Source of the DNA: Branchiostoma floridae
Lineage: Eukaryota > Chordata > Leptocardii > Amphioxiformes > Branchiostomatidae
Direction of reading: 5' to 3'
Assembly (NCBI RefSeq): GCF_000003815.2
Contig: NC_049979.1
Span: 19,974,291 to 20,038,290, forward strand
DNA: 64,000 nt
Shown here one piece after another: positions 13,851-24,399 of this stretch (its first letter is position 1; every line of letters starts with the position of its first letter). The position numbers and the translations under genes are program-made. Below the pieces are notes generated by a model. It made no database searches. It was not told where the DNA came from and saw only the letters and a program-made list of their open reading frames with translations.

Positions 13851-15919
13851 TCTGGTGAGTTCTGGTCCACAGACCAGTAGGAATAGTCGAAAACAAAATG
13901 TTTCAGCCTTTCCCGCGTGTCTCCGTAGCCTTCCTGGGTGCCATCCAGCTGAAGGAGAAAGGGGGGACAAAAGGTGGTACAAATGTAAACACGACCTGCA
14001 CCCCGTGGTGTTGTACTTTCTTTAAGCCACCCAGGAAGCCTTAAACCTAAAGGGTGGCGTACAACTTATGAACTGGAGCAGGTTATAAGCACTAATATTG
14101 TAAATATGCTATAAATACTGGATTCTGGCAAACTACGAAAAAGTATAACGTCTTTTTTTATAAGTATAAACAAGAACTGGCACCAGCACGTGTATATATT
14201 ATAATACGTGTTGTGTATGGCCGTCTCAGTTCCGTAGTGTTTCTTAAGACGTCCTAGGTCCAAGATAGGGGTATTTTTGTCAACCACTTTGCATTGAGAT
14301 TCAAATGAGGGGGGCTTTCCACTTCTTGGGCTGATGGAGCAGAAAAGTCGTGCATTTTCCACACAGTCTCCACTTTGGGCTACAAAGGGGAGCATGCATC
14401 CACATGCAAATGCTGAGTTTTTATAGACCTACCCATACATATGTACACATGCCCTAGGTTTGGCTGGCATGCGAGCTCACGCCCCTTCCAAAAACAATAA
14501 AGCACAAAGTCCACACTTTCTTCTGTGGGTGCTTGCTAAGTGCTTAATTCTCGTAATCAAGCCATACCTTGATGTTGGTAACTGACGTTGTGTTTTCGTT
14601 GATCTGTATAATAAACTGTGCCTTGGCATCGAGTTCCCTACAAAAGATGAAAGAAAATATGTTAATACACTTATGGATAAAAGATAATACACCACAGCCT
14701 TCCCTAAAGCTGACCTTGGACCTGTGTAGTTAATCTGATGACGACAACCATTGTGGAGCGTGTTACCTGGGTAAAACACGGTATATGAGCCAAAGAAAGC
14801 AAAGGTGTTCTCTGACCTTCCCCCTTTGTGTGCCATTAATACCCTCTTTACCTGCATTATTTTCTCATAAAGGATGACTTTGCTCTCTACTTAGAGCGTC
14901 TCTGCATTGAAGACTTGCCTTCTTGGAATGACAGCGGTCATTCACAACTTTGGCACTATGGTAGAGACAGACCCAAAAGTCGTTGTTGTTGTTGTTTACT
15001 TTTTTCCACGTTTTCATGAAACCAGTTGCAAACTTTGCAAAAAACAACAACATATTCTAGTTACAATCACAGCATTTTCAAGAATATAAGATTGTCATTC
15101 ATGTTTTCGTTTCTTTGTGAATTGGTGCTGTACAGTGCAAAGAATATGAAAAACGTGAAAATATACCACTCAACATCTGCTTGGAGATTATTGCCTAGCT
15201 CAAATTATAAAAACAAGTCATACCGTACCTTCTCTCCAATAGTAATTTATTTATTATTAATTTTCTTGAACGTGGAAATAGTACCAGGCTTTTTTTGTAT
15301 AAACATTGTCTAGTGAGCCATGTAAACGAGAAGTTAGGCAACGCCAAGTGAACTTGGCCCGGAGGGATTTTTGGCCAGAGTTGGCCGTCCTGACAGAAAA
15401 GGACGACAGTTTCCCTCCACTCACTCCCCCAAACTACTTGTTACCGTCCTGTGAACTGTCTTTTCTGTGGGCGTTTCGGATTCAAGAGAGACAATTTCTT
15501 TGCACCATCCTGGTCAGAATCTAAAGAGCAAACAAACGGGGGAAAATCCGAGTACGAGGACGCAATTCAAAACTTGTGAATTTGAGAGGCAGGCAATGGA
15601 GGCTTTCTATCGTCTGTTTCAATCATCAATCAAACGCGACATGCAACAGGCTGTCAGAAACTTCCGTCATTTTGGTGCTTCTATAAAACTTGAGTACGTT
15701 TGTGAGGTAAAATATAGACTTTACCCTACGAGTTCACACCTATAGGCAAACAAAAAGCAAACCAATGCATGCCAGCGGCGACAGGCGGCCACATATGCCT
15801 GTTGACCGGAGCCACCGGGCTCGGGCTACCGACATGGGGCCGACCCGCGCCGCCGGGCCTGCATGCACTCACCGCTTACTCAGCGGTCGGACTCGGATGG
15901 CCACTTTCACGTTCGCCAT
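13832..15919 (-). CDS. KIF16B: Kinesin-3 family motor, KIF16B-like (first three coding exons)
   Basis: Three exons read in the correct order and phase. Exon 1 is 15873-15919, starts MANVKVAIRVRPLSKR and ends at a phase-2 donor gtgagt. Exon 2 is 14568-14637, contains AQFIIQINENTTSVTNIK and is bounded by tag and gtatgg. Exon 3 is 13832-13948, contains RERLKHFVFDYSYWSVDQ and SPDY, and is bounded by cag and gtaggt. Together they give 78 residues: beta-1 of the kinesin motor (VKVAIRVRP), the first sheet edge, and the F-x-F-D-Y-S-Y-W-S core before the P-loop. The FIIQ and SPDY stretches match KIF16B better than KIF1 or KIF13; STARD9 shares the exact PLSKR start, so it is the main alternative. KIF16B moves early endosomes along microtubules through a C-terminal PX domain, which is not in the window. 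The P-loop exon was not found. The gene is divergent from STYX, about 3.9 kb away. Confidence 0.85.
15765..15872. other. GC/CpG-rich segment at the start of KIF16B intron 1
   Basis: This stretch is clearly richer in CpG than its surroundings and directly follows the first coding exon, as expected for DNA just downstream of a transcription start. The minus-strand promoter should lie a little to the right of 15919, but I see no TATA box that fixes the start. Confidence 0.4.
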
Positions 15920-18900
15920 GGCGAAATATCCACTCTTGTGCTTGTGACTCAAGTCATCTTCAATGTTGTGTCCGTTGTATATCCATTGGAATCGTGTAAA
16001 TCCGTGGCAAAACCCCAGGCCGTAGTCCGTACGGTACAACACTGCGCGCGGCCTCACTCACTTCACACACGGTTTGAAATCCGAGAGTTCATTCATGCGA
16101 GGCTGTGAATGGAGTAATGGGCGCCACCGGTTTGCATTTAAAATGATAACACTGCAATGCATGGATGCTCACAGCTATTTTATGCGTGCCCGTCATTTCC
16201 TTCAAACTATATTTTTGATACTTTTTAACATTGCAACTTTCATAGCAATGCGATCTGGCAACTTAAGAGTACTTTGAAGTTGCACCCATTGTTTGTTGAG
16301 TTACATGAATGAGGTGAAAGAAAACCTACACGCGAGTAATTACATTTGTACTAGTAAGTTTTTGTTCCATGCCTTCACGATAGGCTTTCAGATTGCCCAT
16401 ACACCGATTTTTCAAATATTTATAATTCAGAAAAAAATACGCCGCAAAAAGTTTCAAATATCTCTCAATACCTCATGCAGGCCCTTTAGGAGCACAAGCG
16501 CCGCGTTGCAACCGCATCAAACCGAGGACTGTCCCATTTGCGGATTTGATATAAGGAGAACTCGTATGGTACCAAATTAATACAAGGCACTTAAAGTATT
16601 TCTTAAAATAGGTTTTACTGATTTGTATGTCATGTATTTTCAAAAAACTATTTACTCCAGGTAAGTTTTGCTTCTCTTGTTCATACGTTTGGCTGCGCTC
16701 GAAGGTGGCAAAGAACAAACAAAGCAAACTTTATGAATCACATTGTCTTGATGTGTGCGATTTGTATCACTAAAAAAGTGACGTCATGTGACGTCATGTC
16801 ACGATGTACTACATTCCCTGAACATATGTGTTTTGCCGAATGTGTGTGCATTGAGTTATTTGGGGGGTCAAGATTTGGGAGGTTTCTACCATCTTAATCG
16901 CATATCTTTGCTTCACACCTCGTCTAAAGGAAATAACAAAGAGTTCTGAAAACCTGCAAGGTCTTATGGGGATGATGGACTGGAAGTTACATTACAGCTT
17001 TCAAATCCCTCAAATAAAGTGTCCTTCCAAAGCAATTGTTCTAGTTCTATCAAAATGTATAATGTAATTGCTTTTACCCTTTTCAGATATATATGACCCA
17101 ATGCTAATGGTGGTCTTGGAAAATGTATAACGTGACGTTTATAATACCAGGTATCTACCTTTTATGTTCGTCAAAGTCAACCGTACTAGTAATAGTAGTA
17201 TAAACTGTGTAGTATGTTTGCGTCATCATACATTGTCATAGTCAGCATACCGTATTATTTATGTTTTGGTTACGTTTATCCTTGCTTTCCACGTAGGTTT
17301 AACAGTGTGGCTACAAACAGAACCGTTTCTTTGGTGGTGATGTGTAACGTTACTTGTTCTGTAATTCTTAGATATTTGAAACAAAATTTACAGGGAACAA
17401 TAGCTACCTTTTGAAGGGTTGCATGTTATGTGACCGGTTATATCGCTTACAATACATTGCATACACTTGCACACTTGGGTTATTTCAATTTCCTCCTCTA
17501 GCGGTATGGCAAGAGAAATTTTCCACTCTGACAGGCACAGCTACCACCTGTAACGTTACACCTGGGAACAAGAGTGAGGGAGCTCCACGGTGGGCAGTTT
17601 TATAGTTGACGAAGAACGTCAAATAAAGACGTAAACATATCTGGAAAGAGTACTGTGATTTGAGGGAATTGTATATATGTATATACACACATTGCTGTCG
17701 GAAAAACAGTATACATTCCTACAGGTTTCCGTCATCATGACCGCTGCTTGACCTGTATTTTCCTGCCAGTCTGCTTGGTTGCGTCTTTACAGCTAAACGT
17801 TTGCTGACCGTTGAAGCGGTTGCATACATGTGTGCAAATTGTCATCGCCATGGATACCACGGACGCCGATTGAAGTCAACTTTGGGTACATGAGAGACAA
17901 ACGACGATAGACAAAAACAAGAAGTTTAGAAACTGGTACTAAGAGCGACTGAAGCAGCAATGTTTGTGTAGATTATTTTTCTTAAATTGCTCACTTTTCC
18001 GAAAACTTATGGTTTCGTGTATAGGAAACGTGTATTTCTCAGAATGCTCATGACGCTAGATGACTACCATAGATCTACTACTGACATCATCCAATAGTAT
18101 TACTCTTGTTTGAATACTGCGTACACATGAAAGAAGTTATTTGTCTAAACAACCCATTGGACCAGAGTTTGTTTGTTTGTATGTTCTTTGTGTATATATT
18201 TAGCAAGTTTGTAAAGAACATGTTTTCCTTCACATCTACTTTAACCAATGAGGTTTATCATAAAACCTTTAACAGGATTCGGACGGGGACCGAAATATTG
18301 TTAACCTTTTTTTGCCGAATGTACGTATACAGGTATACTTCCAGATGAACCTTAATCATCAATTAAAATTACATACATGTATTAGCAATTACATAGACTA
18401 TGGAAAATTCACACAGGTCTCTGACCTGATATTCTTCGAATTCCTCTTTGAAGGTACCAAACATGTAACGGACGAAATAATGAGACTGATATTTCAAACC
18501 CGTCCTCCGACATACATGACATAAAGAGCTTTCAAACCACGACCCCATTTGTTGAGAGATATTGGAAGCAATGTGGATATGATCGTTTGAAAATAGAAAA
18601 TTTGTCAATAGCAAAGTTGCCCATTGAAATACATTGCGCCGGGTGATCTATTTTACTTTCCGAACTTCGGCCTCGACACTGTAGCCTTGTTGTACGTGCT
18701 GTATGACATGTGTCGCAGGTCGCACACAGCCAACACTATGTAGGTATTTGTGAAACATTTCCCCCTTCTTCAAACTTTATAGCAAGTAACGCATGCTTGT
18801 TCGTCATTGACCCTAGAAGACTTAGTTCCAAGCAGAACGTTTCTTTAGATATATGACTTCATCTTCAATGGCCCTGTTACTTATATATCGTCAAAATGTT

Positions 18901-19828
18901 CCATCGAGATGAAATATTCCTAAAGAAATATTCCAGATGAAGATATTTGTTCTCAATTCAATCCTCCCCTCAATCCTGCAACGATAGATGTAACGTTCAA
19001 TTGCGAATACAGTTCTTTCCCTTATAATATGATTTTAGCAAGGTGATAGCTGTACGTACACGGGTGTAGTCAGACAGCAGCGCCAACTAGGGACCAAAGT
19101 AGATACTACACCTTTCCTCTACCTTTCAATTGTTTGGCTTTTGTGGCAAAAGAACCCGCCGGCCACTGATAATGTGATTTTCAACATTGAAAATAGATAA
19201 ACCCAGTTTTACATTTCAATAGAATATTTGCATTTTCATGACATAATCGTTCATGCGGCTGATATCAGAAAGCTAGACTGAGACGCAATGTAGAAGAGAG
19301 GCGGATCCGGAGAAAAGAAGTTTGCAACAGACCTGAGTCAGTTGTGGCGGAGACTGAAATTCTCATATTGGGCCGTTTGGTCATAGCAAAAACAATATCA
19401 GTTAGGATTTTAGTCATTTTATCATCGTCAATATTGATTAAAGGACGCAGAAGATGTCGCTAACGCATTAGGCGTGATTCAAATTAAGGCAAGAGATGAT
19501 AAACTATTGTTTGGGTAACTTTGCCTGAACATTCACAAATCATATAATTTCGTCCTATTTGCATTTATCCTTTGCAGTGTTCATTGAGAAGGGGTTCGTT
19601 TTTTTTTGATGACCATTACCATTAAAGCCACTAATGCTCTCGAGTGCTAATGCTCACTAATGCTCTGCAAAGGTCGACAAGCGGTTATATTTTACCCGGC
19701 TATGCTAACAGTGATGGGGTTATCAGGCACGATCGGTGACCTTTAACCTTTACGCACAGAAATGCAGAAGTTGGATCTTCCTGCATAAGAAACGTGTAAT
19801 TATCGTCATTATTACACCTGGCAGAACA
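15920..19828. other. Intergenic region between divergent KIF16B and STYX genes
   Basis: No convincing exon is visible on either strand in 3.9 kb. The minus-strand side should hold the KIF16B promoter and 5' UTR and the right side those of STYX. The distance argues against a compact bidirectional promoter. Notable contents are a pair of CRE octamers (listed separately), several taacgtta palindromes near 17345 and 17550, and a short ctaatgctc cluster near 19630-19665. Confidence 0.5.
16779..16796. promoter_or_regulatory. Two consensus CRE octamers spaced one helical turn apart
   Basis: TGACGTCA occurs at 16779-16786 and again at 16789-16796, 10 bases start to start. The octamer is the palindromic binding site of CREB/ATF bZIP factors. 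It lies about 0.85 kb upstream of the KIF16B start codon on the far side from its exons. Binding is inferred only from sequence. Confidence 0.45.
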
Positions 19829-19837
19829 ATGGGTTAA
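19829..19837 (+). promoter_or_regulatory. Minimal upstream ORF before the STYX start
   Basis: ATG GGT TAA ends two bases before the STYX start codon. The STYX ATG itself has a better context (aaccATGG). Such a one-sense-codon uORF could reduce or tune initiation, if transcription starts upstream of it. Confidence 0.4.
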
Positions 19838-19839
19838 CC

Positions 19840-22800
19840 ATGGATGGAATCGTCACATCATTGGAGTTTCCAGAAGTCCCAAATAGCGAGGATGATACCA
19901 GGGTAGGTGATGGGAACGAATACATTTGTTGTTGATGAAATGCCCCCCTCCCCATCTTCAGCTCCAAGTTCTTGTGTGTGATTTTGGATAGAGGTGTTTT
20001 GGATGACTAAATTTGCCATTTTGGCATATATAAATGCCGAATATATGACGTAACAGTACATGTTGTTATTTTCCAATGCTCAGGACTGGAGCTACACCAT
20101 GAGAAGAAGTATGCAGGTGCGTGCAAAAATAAAAATATAAGATGTATTTATCCCAGGAGCTTTTATCAGGCTCCTTGATTTATCAGATCTTTTATTACCA
20201 ACGTTACCAAACATAACGTTACCATTTGAAACAACTTAAGTTGATTACTGTGCACTGTAGTCAAAGGTTTTATTTTACCCATTTCACTTTTTGTTCCATT
20301 CAATATATTTGAAAGAGACTGAAAACATGTTTTTTGTCCACAGGAAATTCTTCCCAATGTGTTCCTGGGGCCATACTCTGTAGCTACAAAGAGAAATGTA
20401 AGCTATATAATATGCAATGTTAGATTATTTTTTCATTTTCTACCAGTACGATTGTAAGAATACTTTATATTGGATATTGGATATTGGATGATGTTGTTAC
20501 TTTTGATAAAAGGTAATGAAGAAATAGATATCACCATTGTTCATCTTCTGAAGGCATTAAAGAAATTTGCAAGGTTCAGTCTCCAATGTTGACGATACAA
20601 TATAGCACTTGTGTAACTGATAGTCGTGTGTGACTGTAACAGTTCAACCTTGTAACTCATTGAAGGATTTAAAAAAAAATGTAAATGCAATTTCAAAGTT
20701 AACTGCTAGGGGCCAAAACATCCATACCATAGTGCACCCAAAAGATATAATGTTATTGATATAATGATTGAGCGAGGCTATTGACACACTCAGTGTGGCG
20801 ATAGCCTGTTTAGGCTATTGACACACCCAGTGCTAGAAACCACTAAAAAGAGGAAATCTTACGATTATATTTGACAATCAACACTCTGAAAAATACAAAT
20901 GGCATCCTGTGTCCATTATCAACCCAAAATACGATCTTTTTCACATGTTTACGGCACAATTTTAAACATCGGAATCTGCTATCATATAGGGTGCTAGTTT
21001 TACTGTCACCGCATGTGATCAAGGCAGCCATGTTGGATCGGTTAGGAACACGTTTTCAGCTGTGTTTAAAGACGAATTCCTGCCGTATTGGAGAATTTGC
21101 GGCCTCAAAACGTATATCACTAAGGAAGCGAAGTTATAGTTGTTGTTTTACCTCCATTATTTTTAATGTGAAAGAAATATTCTTCCGAGTCGCTGCCGAT
21201 AGCGCCGGATCCACACGGCCGAAAATTGTGACATGTTTTGTGGTCAGTGTTATTTTTGGTTTATGATGTTAACAGAAACTTGAAAATTGTTTATATATAA
21301 AATATTCTTATATCAAATGGATGTTTAAAAAGGGACAAGAAAAATTGAAAAAAAAAATTAAAAAAACTCCGGCGTGGACTCGAACCGGGTCGGAGCTGTT
21401 ATCATGAATTCCCGGGTCAACGCTCTTCACCATTACGCTAGGCCAAACATACACGATGAAGGCTGTATTAACAGGTATCCAAATGTAGGGCATAACTTGA
21501 ATACGTCCGTTCATTCCAATGTCTAATTTACTAAAGTTGAAGACTCTAATCCTCCGAACAATGTCTAATGCATGTCTAATCAACTATTGCTTGTGTAAAA
21601 TATTGCCGGAAAGGCATGTTACAAGCTCTGATTGGCTGACAGGCATCTCGGTGTGTCAATAGCCTGTTTGGCTATTGGCACACTGAGTGTGTCAATAGCC
21701 ACAGCGATAATGATTTCCTCATTGATTATGCAGATGTTGTATGATTTCCATTTTATCTTGTACATCTCTGTCCAAGCTACTTACACATACTTACCCAAAT
21801 TTACCAGACTGTGTAAAATCCATGTTTCCCCTACAGCTTTCCAACCTGTTGGATTTGGGCATCACCCATGTTGTGTGTGTTAGAGATACCCTGGAGGCCA
21901 AAATCATCAAACCAAACTTTTCAGATCATTTCAGGTGAGTTATAAGGAATGTGCTGTTGAAAAGAGGGGACATTTTAACCCTCTCACTCTTCGTTTTAAT
22001 TGCTACATGTATTTCCTAATTACTAGTAATTGATTGAATTTTTCTTCTTTGCTAGTTTGAAGATAACAGCCCTTACTACATCCCCTCCATTGAATATTGA
22101 GTCTTTGACCTTTGATTGTACTCCAGACATCATAGTTGTAAAGAAATATAGAAAAAAGCAATGATTTTATTGGACAGTAAAGGTTATCATGGTAAATGGG
22201 TTTCAGTAGAAGGATAACTGTCATAATTTTTCACAAATTATGAATAAATCACAAAATGATGATCATTATGATTGTAATTTTTCTTGTTCTGTCTTCCAGA
22301 TACTTGGTTCTAGATGTTGCTGACAAAACTACAGAAAATATAATTCAACACTTTCCTAAGGTGCTACTCATGTATTTGGTTCGGATGTTGAGGTTGACAA
22401 AGAGACTAAGGATAATGCTTTTTCATAGCAATAACGTGTTATTGCTCTTAGTTAGAGGCTCATTGCTACAAACCATAAAGATAAAATTGTTGTGCAAGAA
22501 AAGGAAAATCATATAGCTCACCATGGAGGTGTTGCATAGAAGTGTACATGTATGACATTGTACACCATGCATTGGCCAGTATTGAATATTTATGAATGTA
22601 TAAGTAAATGAATTGGATCTAAATCAAACTGGCATAACAACATTTTTATCTCTCCTTCCCCAAAATAAAAACAGGTTAAAGAATTCATGGATCAGTGTCT
22701 GCAAACTGGAGGTAGGGAGAAGATAGAATGAAGTCTATAATGCTACAGTTTGCTTTGTGTGTTTCCTTGTGTCCTATTAGTTAGATTAGAAGCCAATGAT

Positions 22801-24399
22801 TCTCTGTACAGCTATTTTTGCTTCTTGTTTCTTGCAGGAAAAGTCTTGGTACATGGCAATGGGGGGATATCCAGAAGGTATGTATGATCACTGTACTGAA
22901 ATAGGTACTATATATGGCCTCCTTTGGTCAGTTATCTAATTAGCCATGGTAAAATCCTCTTTAATAGCCGCCCTGTAGCTTAGCTGTGGCTATGGGTAAA
23001 CAGTTCTATATAAGAGTGGCACATCTGTAAACTACCTGAGGTCTGTTGAAAGTTCTTTTCTCTGTATCCGTGTTTCTTCTTCACTGTGTATAAGTCTAGC
23101 TTCTCCTGATATCAGCTGCCTGGACAGTGTGTATCTCCAGCTGGATCTGTCATTTGCAAGGTTCTCACAATAAATATGCAATGCTCTGTGTCATTAGGTT
23201 CTAAGAACAAATAAGCTGTTTTTAGTTTGTTTTTCCCCAACAAGTTGTTGATGTCTTGTATTGCTTCATGTTTTCACAGTGCTGCTCTGGTGATAGCGTA
23301 CATAATGGAGACTTATGGGATGACTTACAGGTGAGTCTTATTTCATACTTTCCAAAGATGTAACAAGAGATCAAATTGACATTGTGCTCAATCTTGCTTT
23401 GTTTAACTGTTCTGTTGAGATTTCTTTCTGGACTAGAAGACAAATTCATTTCTTAATGCCTCATCGGTTCATCATTCAAAGTTTTGCAAGAATGTAGTTA
23501 TAGGAAAAGAAGCATTAGATATGTCTTTTTTTAATGAAACTTTTGCTCAAACTTTTCTTCCCAATTATGTAGTATGTACTAAGTGGTAAAAGTTGAAATG
23601 AAAAAAAGAATGGTTCTTTGGTTGTAAATGTATTTATACTAAACATGTCTATGTATAGTAATACAATATCTGGGTTCTTGTGTTGGTAAACATTTATACT
23701 GCCCTAGAGCAGAATAACTGTATATACCTGTTATATGATGTCAGAGCTGCGTTCCACCACGTACAACAGAGGAGATTCTGTATCCAGCCTAACGAGGGCT
23801 TCGCTAACCAGCTGATGGAGTATGAACCTATCTACATGGCCAGACTCACCGTCAGACCTGGGACCTGCTGGGGACAGAACAACACACATCTCCATGGTAA
23901 TACACTTCTCCATGGTAACATGTGTCTCCATGGTAACACTTGTTCCCTTGGTAATGCTTATCTCCATGGTAACACACAATGCCATGGTAACACGTCTCTA
24001 TGGTAGCACACAGTCCATTGTTACATAGTGATTTTTCCATTAACTTCGAACAGATATGGAAACATGTATCTTAAATTTCCAGACATTTCAATGCAAATGT
24101 GCATGAATGAGAGATTGTTAAATGAGTAGATAGATAGCTATGTGGAAAGTGAACATGGCTACCACATAAAATATAAAAAGAAACTTTAAGTGTTTTCCTT
24201 CCTAAGACCTTACACATTTGCTCTGTGGATGTTTGGATGATTTGTTTGACAGCTTAGTTGACAGTTTTCCGTTATTGGTTGTTCCTCCCCAGGTGGTAGA
24301 AAACGTAGTCTGGATGATGAGGCTGAGGAAGAAGCCATGGACCAGACAGGAGACCCCAGTCTGGACCCACAGAACAAGTCGCATCATCCTCACACTTAA
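19840..24399 (+). CDS. STYX: STYX: catalytically dead dual-specificity phosphatase (complete, ten coding exons)
   Basis: Exons with GT/AG borders and continuous phase: 19840-19902, 20084-20116, 20344-20397, 21837-21934, 22300-22360, 22675-22711, 22838-22877, 23280-23330, 23745-23896, 24293-24399, giving 231 codons (human STYX about 223). Motifs seen: DWSYTMRRSMQ, EILPNVFLGPYS, IKPNFSDHFRYLVLD, then VHGNGGISRSAALVIAYIME near residue 120, QQRRFCIQPN, and an acidic tail GRKRSLDDEAEEE. The signature HCxxGxxR loop reads HGNGGISR: the nucleophile Cys (residue 122 here) is Gly, as in vertebrate STYX, so the protein should bind phosphorylated substrates without hydrolysing them. STYX is known as a nuclear ERK anchor and an FBXW7-binding pseudophosphatase. 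The tail following exon 9 may vary because of a donor-bearing minisatellite. A two-codon uORF precedes the start. Identification is firm. Confidence 0.95.
20155..20175. repeat. Short hairpin, AGGAGC...GCTCCT
   Basis: In STYX intron 2, AGGAGC and GCTCCT flank TTTTATCAG. A longer form of the same hairpin lies at 27024-27047, suggesting a dispersed short palindromic element. Confidence 0.5.
20770..21706. mobile_element. Non-autonomous TIR DNA transposon in STYX intron 3
   Basis: Both ends carry inverted copies of about 60 bases built around GGCTATTGACACACTCAGTG; each arm is itself partly palindromic and holds the GGCTATTG block twice. The element is bounded by the 9-base direct repeat ataatgatt at 20761-20769 and 21707-21715, the target-duplication length of Mutator-like elements. 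It is about 937 bases with no transposase frame; the 131-codon frame inside (20871-21266) has no recognisable domain. A tRNA-like sequence lies near its right end. Superfamily is inferred from duplication length and long TIRs only. Confidence 0.7.
21370..21444 (-). other. tRNA-like sequence with pol III A and B boxes (pseudogene or SINE head)
   Basis: Reading the minus strand, TAGCGTAATGGTGAAGAGC resembles a tRNA D-arm/A box and GGGTTCGAGTCC at 21375-21386 is a good B box. The T-stem and anticodon stem do not pair properly, so this is not called a working tRNA. It sits inside the TIR element and may be a tRNA-derived SINE fragment or a decayed tRNA copy. Confidence 0.45.
23880..24007 (+). repeat. 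18-bp minisatellite carrying a repeated splice donor
   Basis: About seven units of the type cacttctccatggtaa run from the last codons of STYX exon 9 into intron 9. CATG|GTAA-type donors (one TTG|GTAATG) follow exon ends 23896, 23914, 23932, 23950, 23968 and 23986, exactly 18 bases apart; a weaker ATG|GTAGCA sits 16 bases further at 24002. The reading frame stays open through the array to a stop at 24006. Confidence 0.85.

Noticed and set aside
20871-21266. 131-codon plus-strand frame
   Set aside because: Lies wholly within the TIR element in STYX intron 3, has no domain and unremarkable composition.
21370-21444. Functional tRNA gene
   Set aside because: A and B boxes are present, but the T-stem has mismatches and no proper anticodon or acceptor stem forms.
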